Positions 1 through 8,815 of a stretch of 22,795 nucleotides of DNA are shown here, piece after piece. Under the pieces are notes generated by a model. The model saw only the letters and a list, made by a program, of their open reading frames with translations. It was not told the origin of the DNA and did no database searches. Each line of letters opens with the position of its first letter. Within the stretch, counting starts at the first letter, position 1. The stretch comes from Lachnospiraceae bacterium UBA4364. Lineage in GTDB: Bacteria; Bacillota; Clostridia; Lachnospirales; Lachnospiraceae. Location: positions 1-22,795 of the forward strand of contig DGSK01000026.1 of assembly GCA_002393955.1 (NCBI GenBank), read 5' to 3'. The translations under genes were made by a program, and so were the position numbers.

Positions 1-218
1 GGAACAATCACGATGCGTTGTTAGCCGAGGGGAAATCCAGTGCTTACAGCCCGTTGTTATCCGGTGCAGGGCTGCGAGACGGTATGCCCCTAGCCGGCTC
101 GCATGTAACGGATAACTACGGGCTGTTAGCAATTAGTTTCCCGAGGCGTTGCATCGGTTCCGGTGCATATGCGAGTCGTCGTTCTCTTTCCACAGACTAT
201 ATGTGGGAAGTTTTAGTA
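1..218 (+). repeat. Structured interspersed repeat, copy 1 (left end cut by window)
   Basis: This is the right-hand 218 bases of a repeat whose full unit, pieced together from copies 1 and 3, is about 271 bp. Bases 26-218 appear identical to 18621-18813 in copy 2. It ends with the terminal inverted repeat GTGGGAAGTTTTAGTA (203-218). The internal arms seen in copy 2 are all present, for example TGCTTACAGCCCGT pairing with ACGGGCTGTTAGCA with one mismatch. In place of the long hairpin of copy 2 there are six bases, GTTAGC (20-25). The element ends only five bases from the stop codon of the GGDEF gene. I see no transposase or other credible gene in it. The repeat itself is certain; its nature (MITE, structured RNA or both) is inferred. 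Confidence 0.93.
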
Positions 219-223
219 ATTTA

Positions 224-1642
224 CTATACCTGCACGGACATTTCAAAGATCTTGCCTATGGTAGAGAGTGCCAGAAGCTCATACTCGGACCATTTCTGTC
301 TCTGGCCTTTTTTTACAAACAATACAAACCCCTGGTAATCGTCATTATTCCTAAGCCGGAAAAATAGCGCAGACTCCGCCCCTCTTTCAACAAGCTTAGG
401 TCTTAAATACGCTTTATCCCCTTCAAGATCATAGAGTCCGTCTATAACAAACATGCCATCCTTGTTAAAATGCGAATAAAACGCATCATTGAGCTCTATC
501 CAATTAAGATCAGATTTACTTATCTCAGAATTATCAATGGACCATTTGAATCCTACCTTGGCATTGTTATAAACGATAAGAATCTCCTGGAGATTAAAGG
601 CTTCACCGACATTCCTGAAGGCCAGGGCATTGCTGCTCGTCCCCTTCTTCAGGTAGTCTTCTATCATATAATGAACTATGCCTACCTTGTCAAAATTATT
701 GGCCAGCACAGTCTTGAGACCATCCTCGCTTTTCTCGGGAGCTTTAATCAGATCCGCATGCATGTCAGGAGTATAGATTATGTAGCGGTTACGCCCCTTT
801 TCTTTTGCCAGGTAAAGCATCTTATCCGCCAGATCCTTGACATCGTCACAGCTTTCACCGTGATCAGGATAGGCAGCGGCACCCATAGAACAGGTAAGGG
901 ATATACCATTAAGCTTATCCTTGAACTGTTCCTCAACATTTACGCGTATCTCTCTCATGTAAGGGCGTAATTCAGCTTTATCGGCAATGTCCTTTGTGAC
1001 TATCATTATCTCATCACCGCCGACTCTTCCGACCATACCATGGTCGCCGATTGCCCTGTTTATTATGGAAGTCACTGTATGCAGGACTTCATCTCCAAAC
1101 GCATGTCCGAAACTGTCATTAACAATCTTAAAATTGTCCATATCGAACATTATAAAATATGTAGTGGGACATTCATCCTGTGCACACACCCTGTGAGCAT
1201 ATTCATTGATAGCCCTTTTATTCAGCATATCCAGCATGGCATCCTTATCGCTGGCGCGTCTGTATGAAGGTATCGATACCCCATCAGTACAGGGGATAAA
1301 TACACCGTATATCTTATCCCCCTTATCTTCATATTTTTTAAAACGTACCAGATATCTTCCCTTGTGCAGATCGATGATCCCGCTGAAACTCTTCTTTCCG
1401 GACCGCAGTGCTTCACGAAGTGCTTCAACCTGCTTCTTTGAAAGTTCAGTTCCCGAAGCTTCCAAAAGCTTGACAGATTCCTTGGCAGTTCCTTTGAATA
1501 TGACTTTTTTTTCGGGAGTGTATTTAAATACCTCCATCAGGTCAGCCTCAGGATCATACAACATTTCTGAGCATTTCGATACTTCCAGAAAATGTTCATA
1601 ATCCTCTATGGATAAATCTGATCCCATGTTTGTTGCTTCCAT
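224..1642 (-). CDS. GGDEF-domain protein, probable diguanylate cyclase
   Basis: The product would make the second messenger cyclic di-GMP from two GTP molecules in the cytoplasm. I place the start at the ATG at 1642, which has a GGTGAG-like ribosome site; a GTG at 1651 is in frame but lacks one and would add three residues. Numbering from the GTG, a variable N-terminal part (about 1-135) is followed by a GGDEF domain (about 136-300) containing FDMDNFKIVND and the active-site motif GGDEI (211-215), and then by a C-terminal region (about 305-475) that may be GAF-like. No RxxD inhibitory site precedes GGDEI, so product feedback may be absent. No membrane segments are evident. It starts 12 bases after the GH28 stop, so it is probably the last gene of the pectin operon. 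Enzyme activity is likely but not proven, because the fifth motif residue is I rather than F. Confidence 0.9.
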   Translation of the reverse strand: MEATNMGSDLSIEDYEHFLEVSKCSEMLYDPEADLMEVFKYTPEKKVIFKGTAKESVKLLEASGTELSKKQVEALREALRSGKKSFSGIIDLHKGRYLVRFKKYEDKGDKIYGVFIPCTDGVSIPSYRRASDKDAMLDMLNKRAINEYAHRVCAQDECPTTYFIMFDMDNFKIVNDSFGHAFGDEVLHTVTSIINRAIGDHGMVGRVGGDEIMIVTKDIADKAELRPYMREIRVNVEEQFKDKLNGISLTCSMGAAAYPDHGESCDDVKDLADKMLYLAKEKGRNRYIIYTPDMHADLIKAPEKSEDGLKTVLANNFDKVGIVHYMIEDYLKKGTSSNALAFRNVGEAFNLQEILIVYNNAKVGFKWSIDNSEISKSDLNWIELNDAFYSHFNKDGMFVIDGLYDLEGDKAYLRPKLVERGAESALFFRLRNNDDYQGFVLFVKKGQRQKWSEYELLALSTIGKIFEMSVQV

Positions 1643-1654
1643 AACTCTCACCCG

Positions 1655-3235
1655 TCACATATGCAATCCGTCAATCTGTCTGGTACTTACGTTTTCAAGC
1701 GTTATATCATCATCAACGCTGCCATCTATCGATACATTCTTTATATCAATTTCATTTACATTTTTCAAGAAGATGCTCCTGCCGGACATCTCCGGAAAGT
1801 CATCCATCATCACAGGCCTCTGGGGAACGCGCTTGTCCTCTTCAAGATAAGAAACCTTTATATTCTCCAGAGATATCTTTTCTACCGGAGCTTCCGGAAG
1901 CCCCATCACACATACAAACGATGCGTCTACTCCCGTACAATCCACATCCTTTATGGAAATACTGCCGACTCTTGGGGTACGGTAGTCCACAGGACACTTT
2001 TCCTGACTCTGAACATATTCCGTATGCCCGTCGGGATCGCAGAAATAAAACATATTTACGGTAAGGGGCATATGCACATGATCCATACTGATATTCTCAA
2101 AAAGCAGATCTGTAAGTATGGATTTTTCTCCGCGTCCGCGCCTTGTCTTTATGCGTACACCGCGGTCCGTGCCTGCAAATATGCATCTGGAAACATGCAC
2201 ATTGCTAACGCCTCCTGCGATTTCGGATCCTATAGTCACAGAACCGTGGCCTTTTTCAAGCCTGCAGTTCCTGATCGTAACATTCTTAGTCTCTCTGTGA
2301 TGATACTTTGCCATATAGAGCTTTCCGCTCTTAAGTGCGATGCAGTCATCACCTACTGATATGGTAGTACCGAGAAGACATACATCTTCACAGCTTTCAG
2401 GATCAAAACCATCCGTATTCGGCGAATCGGAAGGATTCTGAATCGTAAGATCTAAAAAGCTGAGACTCTCCGAATAATAAGGATGTATGCACCAGCAGGC
2501 TGAATTCTTAAGTGTCAGCCCCTGCATCCTGATATTTTTGCACCGTATGAAATTAACCAGGTTAGGTCGCCATGCAGTCCGCTTCTTCTTTGCTTCGACC
2601 CACCAGTCACTATTCGGCGCATTTCCGTCAACGGTTCCCCGTCCTACAATGGAAATATCCTCGGCATTTACTGCTGTGATCAATGATGCAAAACTATCCA
2701 GAGGATTTCCTTCCCAGCTGCCAAGGTTATACTCCCTGCTGTTGTCATACATATCACGTACCATACCGGGAAGCACGGGGTAATTCCCCCTTTCGGTATC
2801 TCCCAACAGTACGGCACCCTCATCTATCCACAGCGTCATATGGCTCTTCAGGAATATCGGGCCCGTAAGATATGTTCCCGCAGGCACGTACACAGTTCCG
2901 TCATCAGGGCATCCCATTACTGCAGCCTGAATAGCAGAAGTATCATTGTGTACTCCGTCTCCTGCCGCCCCAAAACTCCTTACATTCAAGAGAAAGCTCT
3001 CGGGCCTGGTCTGCACCGTATGCATATTATAATCGTTTTTACCCTCTTTGCATATAGAAATATCATATTTACTTGAAGGTTTAAGCCCATCTATGGTTAT
3101 GACATTACGCTTTGTGCGGGCATACTCTTTGCCGTTAACGCTGACAATACATTCGTCTTCGGTTTCAAAACGGTCATTATTATCCCTTTCGATCGTAATA
3201 CTTCTGCTAAATATACCAGCTATCTCAAATTCCAT
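1655..3235 (-). CDS. Glycoside hydrolase family 28, cytoplasmic polygalacturonase-like enzyme
   Basis: GH28 enzymes hydrolyse galacturonosyl linkages in homogalacturonan or rhamnogalacturonan by inversion. Residues 1-80 look like a small beta-sandwich (Fn3-like) module. A right-handed beta-helix follows from about 84, opening with the pectin-lyase-type segment VRSFGAAGDGVHNDTSAIQ. The four GH28 signatures are intact: NTD at 273-275, DD at 296-297 within GDDCIALKSG, GHG at 329-331 and RIK at 361-363. There is no signal peptide, so the likely substrates are imported oligogalacturonides or rhamnogalacturonan oligosaccharides rather than polymeric pectin. The start overlaps the GH105 stop region (TGATATG, one base between stop and start) and has AGGAGA upstream, which suggests translational coupling. 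Exo- versus endo-action and the exact linkage cannot be decided from the sequence. Confidence 0.93.
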   Translation of the reverse strand: MEFEIAGIFSRSITIERDNNDRFETEDECIVSVNGKEYARTKRNVITIDGLKPSSKYDISICKEGKNDYNMHTVQTRPESFLLNVRSFGAAGDGVHNDTSAIQAAVMGCPDDGTVYVPAGTYLTGPIFLKSHMTLWIDEGAVLLGDTERGNYPVLPGMVRDMYDNSREYNLGSWEGNPLDSFASLITAVNAEDISIVGRGTVDGNAPNSDWWVEAKKKRTAWRPNLVNFIRCKNIRMQGLTLKNSACWCIHPYYSESLSFLDLTIQNPSDSPNTDGFDPESCEDVCLLGTTISVGDDCIALKSGKLYMAKYHHRETKNVTIRNCRLEKGHGSVTIGSEIAGGVSNVHVSRCIFAGTDRGVRIKTRRGRGEKSILTDLLFENISMDHVHMPLTVNMFYFCDPDGHTEYVQSQEKCPVDYRTPRVGSISIKDVDCTGVDASFVCVMGLPEAPVEKISLENIKVSYLEEDKRVPQRPVMMDDFPEMSGRSIFLKNVNEIDIKNVSIDGSVDDDITLENVSTRQIDGLHM

Positions 3236-3236
3236 A

Positions 3237-4379
3237 TCAATCTGCTCTCCTGATCATTTCCGTGTATGCTAACAGAAAAGGTGCGACACCCTTGGCCTCA
3301 TTTTCCACTACCGGTTCACTGAAGTAATACTCAAGCGAGCCGTCCCTGTGCTGCTTTCCGCCCAATCCGGCCACAAGACATATGCCTGAAAGCTTGAGGG
3401 TTCCATCCTCGTTTTCCGAAAGATATTTATCAACGATACCGTCAAATGCCCGCTCTCCCATTTCGGCATAACGCGGCGTAAGAAAGCCCAGACGTACTGC
3501 CTTTAATATTGCATAGGAGATAAGCGCGGTGCCTGAAGTCTCCAGATAGTTGCCCTCAGCTTCAGGATGATCCACCACCTGATAGAACATACCGCTTTCA
3601 TCCTGGAAAGGAGCAAGAGCATCCGCAAGGTTTTCCAGGAGCTTTTGCAGATATCTCTTCTCGTAATACAGCGATTCATCCGTTGCCTGTGCCGTTTCAA
3701 CCAATGCAAGGGTGAACCACCCCAGAGACCTCAGCCAGAAATTGGGGCTGCATCCGGTTTCTGTATCTGCCCAGTACATTTCGCGACTCTCGTCATATCC
3801 GTGATAATACAGTCCGGTCTTGGGATCCTTCATATTCTTTTCAACATTTTCAAACTGATGTATGACATCATTGCACTTTTCCATTTTGTTAAAAAGTGTT
3901 TCGTATTTCATATAGAATGGCTCTGCCATATACAGGCCGTCCAGCCACACCTGGTTGGGATAGATTTCCTTATGCCAGAAACTTCCTTCCTTTGTCCTCG
4001 GCATTCCTGTAAGCTGCTCCCGCACATGGTCAAGGGCAAGCTTGTACTTATTTTCACCTGTCTTTTCATACAGGAAAAACAGATTACTTGCGGTATTGAT
4101 ATTGTCGAGATTGTATTCCTTAATATCGTAAGTCTTTATGGATCCGTCTTCCTGCACAAAATAGTCGACAAAATCCTTCGCGAACTTAAAATAGCGCTCT
4201 TCACCCGTAATATCATAAAGCGAAAGCAACGCAGTGATCATACACCCGTCGATATAATTCCACTTATTCGGGCGTCCCTGCAGGATCATTTCTTTATTCC
4301 ACATGGGCTTCTCCGCACTGGAATTTTCTAGAAGATAATCAATATACTGCTGTATCCGGTCTCTTGTTTCTGCTGTCAT
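3237..4379 (-). CDS. Glycoside hydrolase family 105, unsaturated rhamnogalacturonyl hydrolase (YteR/YesR-like)
   Basis: GH105 enzymes remove the unsaturated galacturonic acid left at the non-reducing end of oligosaccharides by pectate or rhamnogalacturonan lyases. The protein is 380 residues, the usual length for the family, and consists of an alpha/alpha-barrel with repeated aromatic-rich helices. The segment YPNQVWLDGLYMAEPF (from 140) carries the expected catalytic aspartate, D147. KWNYIDGCM (39-47) and the central WLRSLGWF segment also match the fold. There is no signal peptide, so it acts in the cytoplasm. The start has AGGAG nine bases upstream. It sits between the isomerase-like gene and GH28 on the same strand. 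Its presence implies that lyase products are imported, although no lyase is encoded in this window. Confidence 0.94.
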   Translation of the reverse strand: MTAETRDRIQQYIDYLLENSSAEKPMWNKEMILQGRPNKWNYIDGCMITALLSLYDITGEERYFKFAKDFVDYFVQEDGSIKTYDIKEYNLDNINTASNLFFLYEKTGENKYKLALDHVREQLTGMPRTKEGSFWHKEIYPNQVWLDGLYMAEPFYMKYETLFNKMEKCNDVIHQFENVEKNMKDPKTGLYYHGYDESREMYWADTETGCSPNFWLRSLGWFTLALVETAQATDESLYYEKRYLQKLLENLADALAPFQDESGMFYQVVDHPEAEGNYLETSGTALISYAILKAVRLGFLTPRYAEMGERAFDGIVDKYLSENEDGTLKLSGICLVAGLGGKQHRDGSLEYYFSEPVVENEAKGVAPFLLAYTEMIRRAD

Positions 4380-4447
4380 ATGCCTGTTCTCCTGTCTTTT
4401 CTGTAATTGTCTGCGTTTCTGTTACTTCTGCTCCCCCACTCTCATGA

Positions 4448-5329
4448 TCAACCCCGATGGCACTTACTGTCGTTCTGCTTCCCGGAAAATGTATGTGGGC
4501 TTTTAATAATGCCTTCGATCAGCTCCCGTGAATGTACCGCGGTATCCGGCTTCGTATTCTCAAGTGTTGCATGAACATACGGCTTCTTTTCTTCCGCAAA
4601 CTGTACTATCTTACGGTAATCCATCTCGCCATATCCGCAGCCCACCGCTTTCATTTCCCCTGCTTCAAATACATAGTCCTTTAAATGTATCATCGCTATC
4701 TCGGGAGCAAGGATATCCATTGCCTCACCTATCACTTCATCCCTTGCCTCTATGCATTCCGGATCTATCAGGTTTACGGGGTCAAAAATGATCTGAAGAT
4801 TCGGAGATCCGATACGGTCAAGTACTTCACGTGCCCGGCGTGGATTCCACACTATATGCTTATATACCGGCTCGATAGCCATGATCACGCCGCATTTTTC
4901 CGCATAGGATACAACGGGACGCAGATTATTGATAAATACCTCCAGAGCTTCTTTACTGCGGCAGGCTTCTTTATCATAGTGATAATCCTCATTGGGCGCA
5001 CCGGTTTCCGTTCCTACCATACCGCAGCCCAGCAATGATGCAAAACGCAGGTGGGCACAATAGCGTTCCTGTATCGTCCTTAATTTTTCCGGATCCGGGT
5101 GCGCGAGATTCTGGTAATTGCCCAGCACGGCAATATCTATGCCGGCCTCTGCGAATACCCTTTTTAGCCACAACGCATATCCGGGTGTCAATGCCTCTGT
5201 TTCCTTTGGAAGCCCCGCAGTCTTGGCAAGAGCAATATGCGCACAGCAAAAGCCCTGTTCCCGTACTATATCAAGTCTTTCCTTTATCTCACATTCCTTA
5301 GTGTCATGCAGTCGTATTCCTATTCTCAT
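4448..5329 (-). CDS. Sugar phosphate isomerase/epimerase-like TIM barrel protein
   Basis: This belongs to the xylose isomerase-like / AP endonuclease 2-type TIM barrel superfamily, which isomerises or epimerises sugars using a divalent metal. Likely metal ligands, in order, are E153 (AIEPVYKH), D183 (IFDPVNLI), H215 (IHLKDY) and E257 (ATLENTKPD). The 293-residue length is normal. It has no signal peptide and is expected in the cytoplasm. AAAGGAA precedes the ATG at 5329. Because it lies between YesL and GH105 in a rhamnogalacturonan locus, the substrate is probably a product of that pathway (galacturonate, tagaturonate or rhamnose derivative). The family is too diverse to name a reaction. The last ~15 residues are polar and probably disordered. 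Confidence 0.85.
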   Translation of the reverse strand: MRIGIRLHDTKECEIKERLDIVREQGFCCAHIALAKTAGLPKETEALTPGYALWLKRVFAEAGIDIAVLGNYQNLAHPDPEKLRTIQERYCAHLRFASLLGCGMVGTETGAPNEDYHYDKEACRSKEALEVFINNLRPVVSYAEKCGVIMAIEPVYKHIVWNPRRAREVLDRIGSPNLQIIFDPVNLIDPECIEARDEVIGEAMDILAPEIAMIHLKDYVFEAGEMKAVGCGYGEMDYRKIVQFAEEKKPYVHATLENTKPDTAVHSRELIEGIIKSPHTFSGKQNDSKCHRG

Positions 5330-5388
5330 CCTGCTGTTCCTTTCGTGTCTGTATTTAAATTCTTCCTGCAGCTTAAAAGATTATCAGC

Positions 5389-6045
5389 TTACTCCGATTC
5401 CTCATTCTCACCATCGGAATTCTTTTCTTTGCCTTCATACTTATCAAAAAGACCGCTGTACATCATGGCCCTGAGGTAGCCCGGACCCGAGAAGCATATC
5501 ACCGCAAAAAACGGTACCGAAGCATATCCGAACAATAATGCAAGTATAAACGGAAGAGGGATAAGGATTGCCGAAGCTATTGTCCGAAGAGTAAGTATGC
5601 CTAATACAGACATGGACAATGATGTCTTCAGTGTGCCACGTATGGTATTCTTATACCTCGAAAGAACCGGGAATATATATATCATTATCAGGTATGATGC
5701 CAGTGCCGCTGCAAAAAGCAGTATGAGCATCACCCCCGAAAACTGATCACCCTGCATCCGCATGATGCGCCAGTCAACAAACAGGGCTGCCGATACAGCC
5801 AGCATGCCTATCCAGAGTATGGTCGCCTGGAGAAAGTTTTCCTTAAAAGACCTGAAATACTGTTTGACTATATAACCCTCTTCATCCCTTACTATCTTGA
5901 GCAGAACATAATGCATGGCGGTAAATGCCGCACCTGCCGTAATTATGGGAATACACAGGAGGATTGTCAGAAAGTTTATTATCATCAGATCTGCGATCCT
6001 TCCCAGTACTCTCATAAACGGACTGTCAATCTCTAGAAATTTCAT
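5389..6045 (-). CDS. yesL: YesL-family (DUF624) membrane protein
   Basis: This is a 218-residue integral membrane protein with about five to six hydrophobic segments (roughly 18-48, 72-92, 103-127, 143-162 and 162-188) and a charged C-terminal tail rich in E, K, N and S. The N-terminus (MKFLEIDSPFMRVLGRIADL) and the sequence YEGxxxxY-like spacing near the C-terminus are typical of YesL, which is found next to LplABC-type sugar transporters and pectin or other glycan genes in Firmicutes. Its molecular function is unknown; a role in assembling or regulating the sugar uptake system is often supposed. An AAGGGG sequence lies about 11 bases before the start. It lies between the exporter-type ABC gene and the isomerase-like gene on the same strand. 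The family call is good; the function is open. Confidence 0.85.
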   Translation of the reverse strand: MKFLEIDSPFMRVLGRIADLMIINFLTILLCIPIITAGAAFTAMHYVLLKIVRDEEGYIVKQYFRSFKENFLQATILWIGMLAVSAALFVDWRIMRMQGDQFSGVMLILLFAAALASYLIMIYIFPVLSRYKNTIRGTLKTSLSMSVLGILTLRTIASAILIPLPFILALLFGYASVPFFAVICFSGPGYLRAMMYSGLFDKYEGKEKNSDGENEESE

Positions 6046-6086
6046 GTTTCTTTATCCCCTTCCGATCCGGATTATTTTCTGTGACA

Positions 6087-7883
6087 TTAAGTCTCATTTA
6101 TCTGGATCTTTTCCATATGATAAAAAATCCCTCTTTTTTCCATCAGTTCATTATAATTTCCGTCTTCAACGGCTTTTCCGTCCGAAAGAACTATTATCCT
6201 GTCGGCATTCTTTACCGTTGAGAGACGATGCGCAACTATAAATGTCGTGCGTCCGCGAACGAGCCTGTTCAGCGCTTCCTGTATCTCTCTTTCGGATACC
6301 ACATCCAGTGCGGAAGTCGCTTCGTCAAGGATTATAACCTTTGGATCCCTGATTATCGCCCGCGCTATGGATATCCTCTGGCGCTGTCCTCCGGACAGAT
6401 TTCCGCCATGCTCATCGATCATCGTATCAAGCCCGTCCGGCAGATTGGATACAAAGTTTTTCAGGTTTGCCGCTTCAACAGCTCTGTCGAGTTCTTCTTC
6501 GCTCACATTTTCCATACCGTATGTGATATTGTCACGCAGTGTCCCCGTAAACAAAAGCGGCATCTGCGGCACAACCGATATAAACCGCCTGTAGCTCTTA
6601 AGATTTATATCCCCAAGATCTCTGCCATCTACACGTATATTTCCGCTATCGGGAAGCATGAATCCTATCAGCATGTTCAGCAGGGTGGATTTTCCGGCAC
6701 CGGACTCTCCTACAAAAGCTATGGTCTCTCCCTGCTTCACCTTCATGGTAAGACCGTTCAGCACTTTCTGTTCTGTCCCGGGATAAGTATAAGCAACACG
6801 GTATATCTCATACGTTCCCCTGATATCTTCCAGTTCTTCCTTACCTTCGTTATGCTCTATATCCTCACTCGACAGTATCTCGCCTATAGAACTTACCGAC
6901 TCAAGCCCCTTGGTCATAACCGGCAGGAGGTTGATAAGTGCGGTAAACTGATTGACCACCGTCGTAAATCCGGTCTGATAAAAAGTGATATCTCCCACCA
7001 TTATCTTTCCATTCAGGGCAAGATATCCGGTAAAAGCAAGACATAAAGCCTGGAATATCTGAAATACCACCCAGCCTACAGCTCCGAAATTGGACTGCAC
7101 CATATCCAGCCTGTAACCGCTTTCCGCTGTCTGCTCAAGCTGTCTGGATATCCTCTCCTTTTCCACATCCTCCAGTGCATGCGCTCTGGTAACAGGAACC
7201 ATCTCCACCATCTCCATCACGCGGGCGGAGGTTTCTTCCATCTCCATACGGAAAGCCCTGTTCTCCCTGCTGATCTTCTTTCTGAAAGCTATCACTGTGA
7301 AAGAAGCTATCGGTGCTACCAGCAGGAAGAAAAACAGTATCGTCCGGTTTTTAACTGCCGTGACAGATATCATGATAGTCAGGTTCATCACGATATTTAT
7401 CACATTTATAAACATCTGTGACGACAGTGTTTCTATCGCCTCCACATCACGTATGATCTTGGACTGCAGTCTCCCGGACTGCACCTGTGTATGGTATGGT
7501 ATAGAAAGCTCCTGAAGCTTCCTGACAAGAGCAGCTCTTAAGCCTGCTTCAGTCTGTCTTGTTACCCGGCTGCGATACATGCTGTGAAGATAATTCGCCG
7601 GCAGGTGAATAAGCAGCAGCCCCAGCCAGATACCTGTATTTACAATGATCGCTGTCTTTGCGGCATCACCGCCTTCTATTACACCATTGATGACATTGGC
7701 TATTAACAACGAGGAGAAAAGAGCCGGAGAATGCTTTATCAGGTAGAAAATCGAGCTTATTAAAAACTTGTGGTACTGCCCTTTATAGAAACCCAGCAGT
7801 ACTAAAAGCGGCTTGCCGCTGTATTTTTTATAGTATTTTACGTACTTCTGCTCGTATATCTCCGAGCCCTGTATTTTAGCCAT
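6087..7883 (-). CDS. Exporter-type ABC transporter, fused permease and ATPase half-transporter
   Basis: The 598-residue protein has an N-terminal type I exporter membrane domain (about residues 36-330, six helices) fused to a C-terminal nucleotide-binding domain. All ATPase motifs are intact: Walker A GESGAGKST (392-400), Q-loop Q440, signature LSGGQ (496-500), Walker B VIILDE (516-521) and H-loop H552. Such half-transporters dimerise and normally export lipids, peptides or drugs. It is therefore not the missing ATPase of the LplABC-type sugar importer, which needs a separate MsmX/UgpC-type subunit. It lies between the acetylesterase and yesL within the pectin operon, so it is probably co-expressed with oligosaccharide uptake. 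The substrate cannot be read from the sequence. The ribosome site before ATG 7883 is weak. Confidence 0.93.
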   Translation of the reverse strand: MAKIQGSEIYEQKYVKYYKKYSGKPLLVLLGFYKGQYHKFLISSIFYLIKHSPALFSSLLIANVINGVIEGGDAAKTAIIVNTGIWLGLLLIHLPANYLHSMYRSRVTRQTEAGLRAALVRKLQELSIPYHTQVQSGRLQSKIIRDVEAIETLSSQMFINVINIVMNLTIMISVTAVKNRTILFFFLLVAPIASFTVIAFRKKISRENRAFRMEMEETSARVMEMVEMVPVTRAHALEDVEKERISRQLEQTAESGYRLDMVQSNFGAVGWVVFQIFQALCLAFTGYLALNGKIMVGDITFYQTGFTTVVNQFTALINLLPVMTKGLESVSSIGEILSSEDIEHNEGKEELEDIRGTYEIYRVAYTYPGTEQKVLNGLTMKVKQGETIAFVGESGAGKSTLLNMLIGFMLPDSGNIRVDGRDLGDINLKSYRRFISVVPQMPLLFTGTLRDNITYGMENVSEEELDRAVEAANLKNFVSNLPDGLDTMIDEHGGNLSGGQRQRISIARAIIRDPKVIILDEATSALDVVSEREIQEALNRLVRGRTTFIVAHRLSTVKNADRIIVLSDGKAVEDGNYNELMEKRGIFYHMEKIQINET

Positions 7884-7937
7884 ATATCAATCCGGTCACT
7901 GTATCCGGCCGTGTGCCTTCTGACGAATGATGAAGAT

Positions 7938-8705
7938 TTATTCTGTCTCGTTACTGTATTCGGTCTTTTTTAGCTCTTCAGTATCGGAAGACTTACCGCT
8001 GCCTTCAAATGTCATGTACGGAGTAACTGCTTCCCTGTCGTCTTCATCAACGGTTTTTGCATCATGCGCACACAGAAGATCCACATACGGATGCCCCAAT
8101 TTCCTCAGTCCGTCAGCAATAAATCCCGCAAAAACTATGGCGCCTTCCATTACAAGATGTGTATTGTCCTTGGGATATACAAAGAGACTTCTGGATGCTA
8201 TCTCTCCGATGGATGCCAGATACTTTTCAGTAACGGAAGTCAGGTCTATGAAAGGAACACCCTCTTCCTCTGCCGCTTTTTGTGCAGCCGCAGGATATCC
8301 CGCATGACATCCGGGCATAAAAGCACCGTACTCATCAAAGTACCTGCGGGTGAGCGGTGAGATAATGATCGGATAAGCCTCATGAGCCTTAGCGGTACGG
8401 ATCATTTTCTTAAGATTCTCCGTATATACATCAACCGGTGCATATCTGGCGGGATCGGATTCCTTGGAATCATTGTGGCCAAACTGTATCAGGACAACAT
8501 CTCCCTTCTCCAGATATCCGTCCACCTGATCAAGTCTTCCCTGATCTATAAATGACTTTGTGCTGCGCCCGTTTATGGCAAAGCTTCTCAGAAATACATC
8601 ATCCTTTAAGTACAGCAAAAGCCCCTGTGATAATCCACACTGAGGCCATGTCGCGATCTTATTGAATGTTACTGTACTGTCACCAAGATATATAAGTCTT
8701 TTCAT
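7938..8705 (-). CDS. SGNH hydrolase, probable rhamnogalacturonan acetylesterase (CE12-like)
   Basis: This enzyme likely removes acetyl groups from rhamnogalacturonan or galacturonan oligosaccharides. I choose the ATG at 8705 because AAAGGA lies seven bases upstream and the protein then begins directly with the SGNH block MKRLIYLGDST. The longer frame from 8762 adds 19 polar residues without a ribosome site. In 255-residue numbering the motifs are S10 in GDST (block I), N45-G46 (block II), GHND at 76-79 with N78 (block III), and D180 and H183 in KDNTHL (block V), as in RhgT/YesT-type esterases. There is no signal peptide, so it acts in the cytoplasm. It is the first gene after the permease genes, separated from them by two hairpins, and precedes the exporter-type ABC gene by 54 bases. 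Confidence 0.9.
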   Translation of the reverse strand: MKRLIYLGDSTVTFNKIATWPQCGLSQGLLLYLKDDVFLRSFAINGRSTKSFIDQGRLDQVDGYLEKGDVVLIQFGHNDSKESDPARYAPVDVYTENLKKMIRTAKAHEAYPIIISPLTRRYFDEYGAFMPGCHAGYPAAAQKAAEEEGVPFIDLTSVTEKYLASIGEIASRSLFVYPKDNTHLVMEGAIVFAGFIADGLRKLGHPYVDLLCAHDAKTVDEDDREAVTPYMTFEGSGKSSDTEELKKTEYSNETE

Positions 8706-8760
8706 CTTTCTGTCCTTTCGGTAATTGTTAAAATCATGATCTTCATCTGTATTCGGGATC

Positions 8761-8812
8761 ATAGTAAACGGATCAAATACTCATTTTTATTTCTGATTGA
8801 TCCGTTTACTAT
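8761..8812. promoter_or_regulatory. Perfect 16-bp inverted repeat with 20-base spacer upstream of the acetylesterase gene
   Basis: ATAGTAAACGGATCAA (8761-8776) is perfectly complementary to TTGATCCGTTTACTAT (8797-8812). No U-tract follows on the minus strand, so a simple terminator is unlikely. It lies 56 bases upstream of the acetylesterase start and next to a possible TTGTCA -35 box on the minus strand. It could be an operator for a dimeric or looping regulator, or an mRNA stem that controls expression of the downstream half of the operon. The repeat is certain; its role is inferred. Confidence 0.6.
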
Positions 8813-8815
8813 GAC

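Noticed and set aside
18..338. Open frame running through repeat copy 1 (and the matching frame from 18649 in copy 2) as a small protein gene
   Set aside because: The open frame lies within the paired arms of the structured repeat, has no ribosome site, and continues into unrelated flanking DNA that differs between copies. The identity between copies reflects DNA-level duplication.
470..970. Long plus-strand frames opposite the GGDEF, GH105, ABC and other genes
   Set aside because: They are antisense shadows of well-supported minus-strand genes, with no ribosome sites or recognisable domains.
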